Shown piece after piece: positions 13,701-23,500 of a stretch of DNA of 64,000 bases. Every line of letters begins with the position of its first letter. Position 1 is the stretch's first letter. Both the position numbers and the translations under genes were made by a program. This DNA is from Durusdinium trenchii (Eukaryota > Sar > Dinophyceae > Suessiales > Symbiodiniaceae): NCBI GenBank assembly GCA_963970005.1, contig CAXAMN010029005.1, forward strand, positions 199,308 to 263,307, written 5' to 3'. The notes under the pieces were generated by a model that did not search any database, was not told the DNA's origin, and was given only the letters and a program-made list of their open reading frames with translations.

Positions 13701-16211
13701 TTCTTCCCACGTCCTCCACCACGCCCATTCCCACGTCCTTTGCCACGCCCTTTTCCGCCTCCTCGTCCAGATCCTTTTGCTGAAGCTTTCTGGCTTTTCT
13801 TTTGATCTTGTGGGGTCACAGTTGGAAGACCATTCAGAATTGCTGGCTTGGGGTCTTCTGGCAAGACTTCTTCTTTCTTCTGCGTTGCCTTAACTGCTGT
13901 GCTGTCCTTCTTGGAGTCGAGAAGAGCCTTCAAAGCCTTCTGAGAGTCATTCTCACACTCTGCCAAAGCAGCCTCTGCTTCATCTTTGCTAAAGCCCATT
14001 CCCATGAACTCCCGCAGAACTGCTGGAGTCGCTGGAGTTGAAGGTCGAGAAGCACTAGGCTCAGCAATCTTTGGATTTGGCTCTGGCTGAGGTATCTTTG
14101 CCTCTTCTTTTGGTGGCTCCACTTTGGGAGCAGCTTCTTTTGCGTCAATGCCAGCATCAGCTGGGCTCACACCACCAAGCTGCAATGTCACCTCTCCACC
14201 TTTCATATCAGCGAACCGCTTTGGGGTACCAGGATCTGGAACCTGACTTTCTGCAAAGGCAGCCCCGCCATCCAGCACTCCATCATAGGGGACAGTGTCA
14301 AAGCCATCCAGGCCTTGGTGCAACGGTACTTATATTTGAGCACTAGCTAGAGCTGACTCAAGATGTGTGCCTGTGCAATTAAAGAAAACTGACATGGAGC
14401 CAAGCTACAATTCGAAGGGGCTGCAGAGCTAGAAGCTGGAATGGTCGAGTTCAAGTGCGAAGCCAAATCAGACAAAGATTTGGCCTTCTGCTCTAGCTGT
14501 TCGTTCTGCACCTCAAGCTGTTGTTGAATCAAAAGCTCCTCTAAGAGTTCCTGTTCAAGCTGTAGCCTCTCAAGTTCTTCCTCCATGACAGTAGTCTCAG
14601 GGACATGCTCCACCAAGAGCGGGAACTCCTGTTCTTGAGGGATCTCTGAAAATGAGATTGCAGTCGGTGAGATGCTGGCTCTGATTCGCTTTCCCCCCTG
14701 ACAAACAAGTTGCCAGACTGCATCAGGCTCCTTCCGGCAAATCTTCCCAATCTCTTCCACCCAGCAAGTAGAGAAGGACACCACCATCTCTGAAGCAACA
14801 AAACTGGTCTCAAGTTTCTTCACTTCCTCACCCACACTCTTGCGGCAAGGGACACCTTTAATAGAGTCAAGGTTGCCAGACCGTAGCCCACATGAAGCAC
14901 ATTCCCACAAGTCATTGTTATGGGAGATGTTGTGGTGGTAGGCCTTCTCAGTACTTGGCAGCTCCAAGGAGTGTCCTTACAAGGATTGCCAAACATGAAT
15001 GTCAATTTAAGTGATACTGAACAATATTCAGCATATTTGCAAACAAAGGGTCCCCTGGGGGAAGGATGTGGGGTTGCTGTCACCGATGATGGACCAGACG
15101 GAGCGCCAGCCTTGTCCTCAATTGAGGTGATATGGAGTTGACCGAGCTTGTCAGCAGCTTCATTCACAGCATCTTCACCTGTGGCTGGGTTTGCACAGGG
15201 AACTAGGAAAACAGACATAGGACAATAGAAGGGGCATGAAGGGAGTGTTCTCGACAAATGGAGTGCCAACATCAAACCCTCATTCCAGGATGAAACGTGT
15301 TTGAAGTTTTGGGATCCAAGTCCCAAACAGCTTTCAATTCCATGTTGAGCCCCACACACACACCCAAGAAGATTTCTTGCCCGCCTGATGAAGGTTTGAG
15401 TGCTTCAGGTTCCACCTCTTCATCCTAGGCATTTCAATCCAAGAGGGATAAGTACCGGGCATGGGCATTGGGCATGGCTACTTACTTTGCACTTGTCAAC
15501 ATTGAACATCCAGCCAGGGTACTGTTTGTACATCACTGCTTTCTTCACCCTCCGCATCATCTTCAGAGTCTGAAGGCTCTCTCAAACCTCAACTGTTCCC
15601 ATCAAAAAGGTTGCTGGGGGAGAGGGCGCACGCACACACACAAACACACCGAAATCATAAGCCTTAAATGCTGTGTAGTCACGTGGGTCAGCTGGCAACG
15701 GGATACCAGCCTGCTGATAGATTTCACGCATGCCGGGTTCTCTGGGGTAGTGTCCACGCTTGGCAGCACGATTGAAGATCGTCACTAGCCGCTTGATCTT
15801 CCACGCTTCCAAACGGACTTTGCTACCTAGGCCAAATTCAACCAGGCAAGTCCTTTGTACATCAGCTCCCTAACCCCCTACCCCCCAAAAAAGACCAGCA
15901 TTTATTGATCAAGTTGAGGAACCAGAAACATGGGGCTTCCCACGTGGCCGGGCAAAGGTCAAGAACATCTCCACTTGTTCATGGATACCATCAATCGTGA
16001 CACGTGTTCCAAGATGTTCCAAAAGGGGCCCAATCACATCAGAATTGGTCACCACATCTGCGCGCTCGATGTATTGCTTTGGTAGTGCAACCAGACTTCC
16101 CTGACTTCCCCGATTCATCAGCACATCAGATTTTGACCATTCCTCCACCACCGGCGAAGACAGAGGCATGGCGTACAAGAGGCACTTCCTTTTCAGGAAA
16201 CCCTGATCCAT
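4620..16211 (-). CDS. Large multi-exon protein of a dinoflagellate-expanded family, function unknown
   Basis: Minus-strand exon-like segments follow one another from about 16.2 kb to a stop codon at 4620. In order they show a segment ending near FARPRGKPHVS (about 15.93-16.2 kb), an FNRAAKRGHYPREPG segment (15.70-15.81), an ECASCG segment (14.4-14.93), a UBA-like plus Lys-rich exon (13091-14313), MGPECGSWGLPARSTSMRSY (about 11.88-11.96), a DTSLTDKELFEQVPLGDPW segment (10.8-11.2), SRWAKRLQSEGKEGQWV (9.1-9.3), IPIALHGDEGRGLSRAP (6.6-6.65), DPMHCFHLGFGGDL (5.78-5.83), LYLLRPKLHLYAHI (about 4.99-5.03) and GCWSDEDFVGRAARIVRRVN. From memory, motifs like HGDEGR, DPMHxFHLG, RPKLH and CWSDEDFVG recur together in many Symbiodinium proteins with no assigned role. 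I cannot name a function. Exon borders are mostly approximate, and the region could hold more than one gene. Confidence 0.65.
4970..5470 (-). CDS. Exons with WLEWELNAMAPT, ANRFFSTLQKEGVWIEVAKAE-like and RPKLHLYAHI segments
   Basis: Three short minus-frame segments are spaced by probable introns: CQWLEWELNAMAPTDVEPGL (about 5.39-5.46 kb), NANRFFSTLQKEGVWIEVAK (about 5.2-5.27 kb) and NWNLYLLRPKLHLYAHIPTL (4.98-5.04 kb). The order matches the family. Exact exon ends were not resolved. Confidence 0.5.
5578..6012 (-). CDS. Exon with the DPMHCFHLGFGGDL motif
   Basis: A minus frame reads SSFAEAIKPDPMHCFHLGFG, then YERFDNWCAEFKKSSSLTSF. It directly follows the HGDEGR exon, as expected from related proteins I recall. 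The His and Asp residues in DPMHxFHLG could bind a metal, which is an inference. Confidence 0.6.
   Translation of the reverse strand: MALLLMCTCECMIAQEWWNMSPAGELRMWTQLSPSPFKPDKYSPLRSIPGSSFAEAIKPDPMHCFHLGFGGDLYASSLIALCRMNIFTGTRLQSKLDQAYERFDNWCAEFKKSSSLTSFQAKNFKIQSTLDLYLLKCFLSGCVL
6290..7087 (-). CDS. Exon(s) with the LHGDEGR motif
   Basis: A minus-frame stretch reads RSIREIVVKYPVILLTNWMK, then GGHDIGGSAYMGMLEEFWDN and IPIALHGDEGRGLSRAPVLI. A further segment at 6.29-6.39 kb reads IDGLHQALADDFCAAFEDGV. The HGDEGR string is the most recognisable motif of this family to me. Its conserved His, Asp and Glu suggest a functional site, but no reaction is known. Confidence 0.6.
7750..10055 (-). CDS. Middle exons of the large unknown gene
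   Basis: Coherent minus-frame pieces include an acidic Pro/Glu-rich stretch (about 9.55-10.03 kb), RWAKRLQSEGKEGQWVTRAY (9.12-9.21), ESFEWAAARGLVRRNPVHKE (8.94-9.0), DPDHKEALIKQATAAASSGK (8.63-8.69) and LKIPRATEYLEMKLYHEQLG (8.27-8.33). Between them lie short noncoding stretches with possible splice sites. They are listed together because the borders are not secure. Confidence 0.45.
10488..10572. repeat. TTTGCGG-type imperfect repeat in an intron
   Basis: The stretch contains repeated TTTGCGG, TTTTTGCGGG and ATTTGCGC units and ends GCGCTCGAGCAGTTTT. Related strings occur near 4475-4512 and, partly inverted, at 16530-16575 (AAAAACTGCTCGAGAC, ATTTGCGGC). Confidence 0.55.
10800..11212 (-). CDS. 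Exons carrying the RYVNKDG and DKELFEQVPLGDPW motifs
   Basis: Two stretches in the minus strand read coherently: RYVNKDGVRKFTGTSDLKLS near 11.15-11.21 kb, and FAKRLLECFRMRGAFPGHM followed by EVDTSLTDKELFEQVPLGDP near 10.92-11.06 kb. I recall similar strings from dinoflagellate proteins that also carry the HGDEGR and CWSDEDFVG motifs, which supports a single gene. No catalytic residues can be assigned. Confidence 0.55.
11240..12295 (-). CDS. Exons with GPECGSWGLPARSTSMRSY and related segments
   Basis: Minus-strand segments read FLAKVFETRFWMLLLGGLTS (about 11.37-11.43 kb), HCYFVLEQPGASLLKKHPRW (about 11.66-11.72) and MGPECGSWGLPARSTSMRSY (about 11.89-11.95). More open frame lies at 12.0-12.3 kb. 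They appear in family order between the UBA exon and the DKELFEQV exon. Splice sites are approximate. Confidence 0.5.
13091..14313 (-). CDS. Long exon: UBA-like domain plus Lys/Glu-rich basic region
   Basis: This is the longest exon in the window, about 1.22 kb, entered at CCAAG before GCCTGG. The N-terminal third contains FMGMGFSKDEAEAALAEC and KALKALLDSK, the pattern of a UBA (ubiquitin-associated) three-helix domain. It continues with a Gly/Arg/Lys stretch (GRGGGKGRGKGRGNGRGGGR), acidic runs (TEDEEEANIEEEE) and long Lys-rich stretches resembling nuclear localisation signals. The end reads SSAYVAARKEALENGHSEDE, a short helical motif I recall from other dinoflagellate proteins. The donor is probably GAGCG before GTTGCC. 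A nuclear or nucleic-acid-binding role is only an inference from composition. Confidence 0.65.
14398..14940 (-). CDS. Exon(s) with a CxxC-type segment and a coiled coil
   Basis: The open minus frame reads WECASCGLRSGNLDSIKGVPC, giving two cysteines three apart plus one about 15 residues later, which could bind a metal. A Glu/Leu/Gln-rich stretch follows (EEELERLQLEQELLEELLIQ) that is very likely coiled coil. It lies directly upstream of the UBA/Lys-rich exon. Exact splice sites were not fixed. Confidence 0.5.
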
Positions 16212-17560
16212 AAGCTTGGTCCACCACCTAGAGTCCTACAGGCCAAATGCCTGCAGAATTACAGAGGTCAAGGTTTTGAAACGACTGTAAATGTCTTGCA
16301 GAGCACCTTCCCCAGACCGTGCCTAAAAGAAAATTCCTGACATGGCCATCATTCTGTACCTGCCCAGCCAAGCCAAGGCAAGCAGATCTTGGCCCGCACA
16401 CACAAAACATGCACTGGCCCTCTTGGACTGCAGACTTCCCAGGGCGCACGTGGCCAGGCACCAATATCCCTGACCCATAAAGCCAAATGGCTGTTCAGAT
16501 GGCTCAAAACCATCTCAAAACATCTCAAAACCAAAAAGTGCTCGAATTAAGAAAAACTGCTCGAGACGTGGATTTGCGGCACCAATCAGAGTTTTGGTAG
16601 CGATTCATGCATTTTGGTATCGAAAGGCTGGGGGGGCAGGAATTTACATAGCGTTAGAAGGCCCTGGTAAACATGTTTCTTTTGCTACATCCGGCAATGC
16701 CGCTGGCACACTCCCCTGACCCCAAAGCGAGCTACCATGGCCTCCATCTGCGCTTTCCGGAACACCGCACCGTGCCGAATGGGAACCAGCAAGCTGCGGC
16801 GAGAAGCATCGAAGGAACGTCGAGCGGTGTCCTGGTGATGGGAGTTTCGAGCCATTCAACAAACGTCAAAACCAAGCTCCACCGAGCCAAACGACTTCGG
16901 GGTTGAAGATGACCATAGATGACCCCTTTAAGAATCGATTCAAGAGAGACCAGCGAGACCAAGCATGTGACTGTGCTACATTCCATAGATCAGCACACGG
17001 CCAACTCTCAGTGACGGCAAGATGGACAAATTGGAATGGACATGAATGGACCACCATTGAGCACCACTTTGACCACGATGTCAAAGCGAAACTGGCACGA
17101 CATCTAGTATAGAAAGAGACATAATATTAATAAATAAAATAAACTATATATTATATATATATGTAGATTGTCCTTAATGTTAGGTAATCTGTATCTTGTT
17201 AATTGGTCCGTGTAGCACACATGTTCCACCCAAGCTCTCAAAGATTTTCCTTTAGCTCCGGAGCTCTAGACTAGACACAAGACACTTGGTTGGGCAGCGT
17301 TTTTGTTGAGTCTCTACCTCAAAGCTGCCAAACCAAGCATGCCAGCTAGATGCCCAGCCAATGAGAACTAATGTAGTCTGGAATCCTGGAAGATCAAATT
17401 CCTCTCTGATGATGATTATGTGATAATTCCTACTATGTTGCAATAATGAGAGGTATCATCCATGTAACTATTTTTTTGCATGAAAATACATACTAATGCA
17501 TGACGTATCATGACATAATATCTTCGTTACTTTGACAGCCTCATGTTGCAATGCGCTGCC
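16212..17560. other. Spacer between the large gene and the next gene upstream
   Basis: Mostly noncoding. A GC-richer island at 16.68-16.87 kb has an open minus frame (SFDASRRSLLVPIRHGAVFR) that may be an exon of either neighbour. An AT-rich microsatellite lies at about 17140-17165. I see nothing else of note. Confidence 0.35.
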
Positions 17561-20500
17561 GGCCGTCACTCATCTGCTGGCTGATCCTCCCAAGCGGCCA
17601 CGTAGAAGCTCAAAGTCTTGCTCAAGCGTAGAAGCCAGAAAGACTCAAAAGCCCATCCCTGTACATCCCTGTTTGCATTCATAACAGTCGACATAGAATT
17701 GCCATTTCCTTTCGAACACCAGAACACCAGCAGAAACAGAAACAGGACTCAGGACACCGAAAACATAGGTATCTCTGAAAGGTTTTACAGAGATGTCCAA
17801 GTGACTCACAGCAAAATGACAATGCGAGATGCACCTTGCAGGTATATGCAATGATACTTGCAATGATATATTAGATCATGACATAACTGGCGCAAATTGT
17901 GGGAAGTACTCCCTCGCCTTTGGGAAGAGGCGCCCACGCGGGGTGCTCTCTCTAGTTGTCTCCCACAGAAATGCTCCGAGTATGTCAAGTCTGCTCCTGC
18001 TGCACCAAGGAAAATAATTAACGATCGAGCTTTGGCTATGTCCCACCTCAAAACATCCAGTGAACATAATTAAGGCATTAAGGTGACCAAATCAGAGTCC
18101 TTGTCTCGGCGGTGCCTGGGCTGCAGCATGTCCCAACACCACCAATTCAGGTGGTGTCAAACATGTTCAACCTCATCCAACATATGGCTGTCTGGGCACC
18201 AGGAGACCTTTGTTGACCCGGTTCCGGGTCGGCGACTCGGCGACTCGCCTCCGACCGATTCCGAGGCTCAACCAAGGACTGACGGCCTCCTGGCGCCTGG
18301 CAGCTTCCTACATGTTGAGGCTCCACATTAGACTGGGAACCTTGGAGCTCTCCAAAACGTCCAAAATCCATGCACTGAGACACCTGATTCTGACCGAGGA
18401 GCCGAAGGACGGGTCCATGCATGTTTGAGGCGTCCGTATCAACTCGCACCGTTTGGGGAATAAATGCTTGAGGCCTCTCAACCAGTGGATGTTCATCTGG
18501 TTTGGTATTGCAGAACCCTCTCAGGAACCACATCGGAAGGGAGTCGGCCCAAAGACTTCGCAAAGCCCTTGCCAGTTCGGAGGAATTGATCTATGGGAAA
18601 CTTAAGGTGCTAGACTCAGTCTATCACTTCCTGTTGTGCCAAAAAGTCATGATTCAATCCTTCGTCAATAAACCTCGCTTTCAAGCCGCTGAAATGAACG
18701 TTTCATCGAAATTCCCTCTACAGTACCAATCCCACAGCTCCGCCCAGCTCAAGGAGCCAAATGTCTCTGGAGCTGTTCCAAGGCCAGGACTTCCTCTTGT
18801 CACGGACTTCGCCGTTGATCATTTCTTCAAACCAGGCCTCCGATTTTGGGTCGTGTGACTCTTTTTTCAGCAAGCTTTGCCCAGGTGGTGTCTTCAAACA
18901 AGAAACTCAGGTCATCAGTAGACTTCAGTCATCCACTCACTATCCTGTTTTTTTTTTTGGAGGCATCGTGAGAAGGCCTCGTGCTGGGGTCTAGATGTTG
19001 CAGATCCAAACAATCACCATGCCCTGAAGCTCAAGTCATCTACGGCTTCCACCAACAAGTCATGACCGTTGCTTCATGACCGTTGGCTCGAAAGTCCAAG
19101 CGAACAAAACTCCAAGTGGCTGTGGCGAACCACCCGAAATGACTGATTTGGAACCCCCTCAGGTCCCCTCGTTCTTCGCTTCCGATGCTTCCTCATCGGA
19201 AGCATAGGGAACTTCGGAACCAGCCTCTCTCTATATATATATACTGATACATGCATGCATGTGAACAAAGACAACGTCCCTTATTTGTCCTCACTCTTGC
19301 AAACAGTTACCACATAGCTCCAATCCTGAAGGATGGTTCATGGTGCTTTTCCGAGCGAAAGCACAGTTGGACACATGGAGCGCAGTTGGACAGTCTTGGA
19401 CGTCAAACATGGCGCGCATCGGGTCGCCGCCATGAAAAACGGGTAGCCGCAATAGTCAGAACTCACAGGTTTCGATATTTCTCCCCATTCCTGGACCTAT
19501 GGGATCAAGTTAAACCTATGAGTCTCCAGCAGTGGCTTCGCTCACATCTCAATCCACCCAGCGAACTCCCGCAGCGAAACTCCCCGCGCGAACTCGCGCC
19601 GCTTGATCACGGTTGCGATCCACCAGTCGGCGGACCACCCAGCCCTGCTCCTCAACGACTGCTCGTCTTTGGGGTGAGTGAGTGGGCTGGGGTTTCCCCC
19701 CGAAAATCAAACCAATCACAATCCTTCAATCAAACACGGAGCCAAAACTAAGTTGAACAACATTTATACGGACTTATACAACATTGGATTGCTGGGAGTT
19801 GCTGGGGCTGATCGCTCGATTCTGAATGCACACCCATGAGGCCGACACACAAGAGTCGATGTTCAATTGAAGAGAGAGAGAGAGAGAGCGACAGAAAGAG
19901 AGAGAGAGAGCAATCAAACTCCATTACGAATGGTTTCAACCTGTCATTTCACTTTTAAACACCCAGGGCCCAGGGTGTAGGCCCTATGCCGCCTATGGTG
20001 ATGCCAGCTGATGGCACAGAGTTGCAGTTGCCAGCTGAGGTCTCGAAAGGATGATACCCATTTCGAAGAGCTTTGAAGTGGATCAAGTCTAATTGTAAGT
20101 GCTGAGAGATGCTGAGAGTATCCTTTGTGATACGATCGAAATGCATCCTGTGTTTTTGGGTCTGTCGTTTCCCCTCTCACTACATAGACAAAACATCTCT
20201 TCTTCCAAACATGTTTTGGTGAGCTTACTCGCCTCTCCGTCCCAACTCCGCAAGAAAGCGGATCTTATATAGCTCAGTGGAATCTGTTCACACATCTCAT
20301 GCCATCATATGCCATCCCTCAACACCTCATCAACCATCCCTCTTCCCATCCTCCCCAGCTCTCACCCCAGCCCAGGCTTTCAAAACCAACCACCGTGTCG
20401 CACTGGGGCCCCGGCACCGCCAGCTGTATCTAGCTTCACTGGCATGACCATGTAACCACGGACCTTCTTGGAGTGGCCCACCTGAGTGACCATCTCACCA

Positions 20501-23500
20501 TTCTCCAAGTACCTGCAACCGAGAAGGAGCACGCGGCTCTATCACCGTGATGGCAGTCCTCCATGCGTTGGGACCCGGTGGGTGGCGGTGGGGCTGTGTT
20601 GTCTCGTGAGTTAGCCCAAGTATCTATAGTGAATGGAACCCATGTGAGGTTCACGCGATCTGGGGATGGTTCGTATCAAATGTATCAAGTCCACATACAT
20701 TCTGATGAGAAGGTGTCCGGGGTGGCTTCTGAGAAAACATCATGTGGAGTTGAACAAAACTGCTTGTGATTTCCTGGATGTCCATCTTCAATCATCTTCA
20801 ATCCCCTGCCTGATCAGCATGTCACTAGGCGGGACCTTGCCAGAGCCCGGAGCGTACCTCGCTCTGTGCGCCAGTGTAAAGCAAAGCAGAAGACAAACCA
20901 TGCATGTCTCAGACTCAGAAGTGCTGACTTTTGACCGCTCAGCAAGTCCTAGCAGTGTCTTCCGCTTCCTAAGACCTAAGATAGGCTGAATGGCGACTTT
21001 CATGCTGCAATTCCTTGCAAGGCACAATCAGTTGGGATCTTTTTCCACTGGCAAAAGACACTTGATCGTGTCGCCGTCTTCAAGCGCTGCCATGACTGGC
21101 ATGCTGCGGTAGTCTGTTGATCAACCTTTAAGATGCATTTCCCGTTTGCTTTACTTCCGACTCCCACAATTGATTAGGAATTCACGCTGCACGCATCTTA
21201 TAAAGACTTCCAAGAAACAAAATCAAGCAACCCTTCTTTCGAACCTTCAGGCAGTGCCAGAAGTACCCAGCCAAACTTCTGCACCCCAGTTCTGACTTCC
21301 ACACCTACCGAGCTCGTTGTGTTCCAAGCCAATCTCAGCTGCTCACGGCTCGCATTTTCTCACCAGCGGAAGATGATCCGCGTCCTGGCAACGGGATGTG
21401 ACAACAACCATCACTGACTGACTGACTGACTGACTGACTGACCGACTGACTGACTGACTGACTGACTTCACAAAATCGATCTCAAACAGGGAACCAATAG
21501 ATGATCAATAGGTGACATGGGTCTATGTTCTCGAGATATGGGTGACTTATGGGTGACGTCGTTGCCCCCCTCACCCGATCGTTGTGCCCCGTGTTGCCCC
21601 GCTCTGCGAGATGCGCGAGCCCAGAACGACCCAAAACGCGTTAGGTGCCGAAAACGGAGCCACAAATTGACGTGAATCGAAGGGAGAAGATGGACCCAAA
21701 AAGGAAAACAACACAGATTTGTTCTTGTACCACAGGAAGAAGTTCGCAATTGATCTAAACGGTGATGTGAGGCGGTGTTGGATTTTCTGACGAACTTGGG
21801 CAGGACTATACCAGTTAGTGTATGAAGCTGAATTCAAGCCTTTTCGACTTACGTCTGGATTGATATGTTCTTCGTTGTTACTTATAGGTCATCTATTAAA
21901 GCATGGCCAAGCTGTCCGTGTGCCCCACCAGTTTCTGACGTGTCTGGGTGTGGAAGGCTGTTCATCGCAATCCAAGTCGGTCCAAACCCTCCGGTAGGGG
22001 TCGCGTTTTCTCGTTTGAGACCGGTGACATGGCTTGGAACAGTGGGATGTGGACATATCCAAGAGTTTGCCCAAAAAGCATGGACTCGACGCCTTTGATC
22101 TTTGTTCCACACATTGTCGGGTTATCCTTTTTTTCTTTTTTCGAGTCGAGACAACATGATGGTTCAGGGAGCTGCTCTGGGAGTAGCATGAACTATTGCT
22201 TCCGAGTTTGGGGATATAAATGCCAATCATCTGCCAATCCACAGATCTAAAAAGAATCATCCATGCAGAACGCAAGAACTCTGATAGTGTCGCTCTAAGG
22301 GTCAAGTGGTGCTTTCCACCTTGTCCACCCCTCCCGGTCGGAGCGCTCAGCTGCCTGCAGGTTTGCCACACGCCAGATTCGGTTGGTTTCCCAGTTGCCT
22401 CGAAGAATTTCGGGCACCGCGAATGGATCGGATCGGCTGCGGGATGGCCAAACGAAGAGATTGGAGGATGACCAAACGCCGAACCCAAAAACACGATGCT
22501 GAAATACTTCCAATGAATAATCACCGGATCCGGCACTTGAGAAGGGTAACCCTTCTCAGATGCCAGATCCAGTGATTATTGGAAGTATGTCAGCATCCTG
22601 GAGTTCTTTTGGCCCATCGCTGCCACCCATGACCGCTGCCTTCGTCTTGCTCCTGCTCCTGGGAAGCCCGAAAGTTCCAGGTTTCAAGATGGTCGTTTCT
22701 GTGGAAGATGTGGAAGGACATGGAAGGATCTATCATCTTTTATGTACTTCAGTTCTTGTTGCGTCATGACTTGCACACGGTTCCGTACCACGACATACCA
22801 GAGTCTTTGTCGGGTATACCCCAGACATATCGCATCGCTTGGGTGTCACCCCAGCGGAGCGAGTTCCGGAGACGCTCCGCCGCCAACGCAGTGAAGTCCG
22901 CTCCGGAAGCGGCGACGGTGTCTTCGTTCCGAGTGGGACGGGCTGTTGTCCACCGGATCTCCAGGATGGTCTTTGAAGCCAAAGTATGGTTCATTAAGCA
23001 TATGAGCTAGGATGGTTTCAACATGAAACTATCATTAGTTTACATACCAACATGAGCATATGGTTCATTAAGCATCATGTAAGCTGAAATTGCATATAAT
23101 CAGCGTGCTCTTCCCGTGATAGTTAAGTTGTGCACACCCTTCCCATCCTTTCGGCTTAAAGGCAAACACCATGAATGACAAGACCAATCTACATAGCCGA
23201 AAACAAAAACACACCCAATTCTTTCACCAACCCACCTCCTCTTACACACTCTTACACTTAAAATTATACCCAACCTGGCACTCGCTCCTGTTCCTACCTA
23301 CCTGTTCCTACCCCTCGTCGCGCGCTGTTCCGACGCGGAGTCCAACCGCACGGCTCCCGCATCTTGGGCTTGGCGTCGGAGTCCACGGGTTCGAAGAACT
23401 TGGGACCACCCTGGCGCGGGCGACGAAGAACGAAGAACGTACGTCCGACGTTTGGTTCGGGTGGGAGGGAGAGGAAACCAGGACGTCTTGCGAAAAGTGC

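Noticed and set aside
13124..14346. Several plus-strand open frames
   Set aside because: They are shadows of the low-complexity Lys/Glu-rich exon on the minus strand.
19738..19752. GAGCCAAAA as a relict of the dinoflagellate spliced leader
   Set aside because: Only the short core resembles the leader and the flanks do not match, so it is likely chance.
21889..22536. A 215-codon minus-strand open frame as a gene
   Set aside because: It spans low-complexity and hairpin-adjacent sequence with overlapping open frames. I found no consistent splice borders or family, although part may contain an exon.
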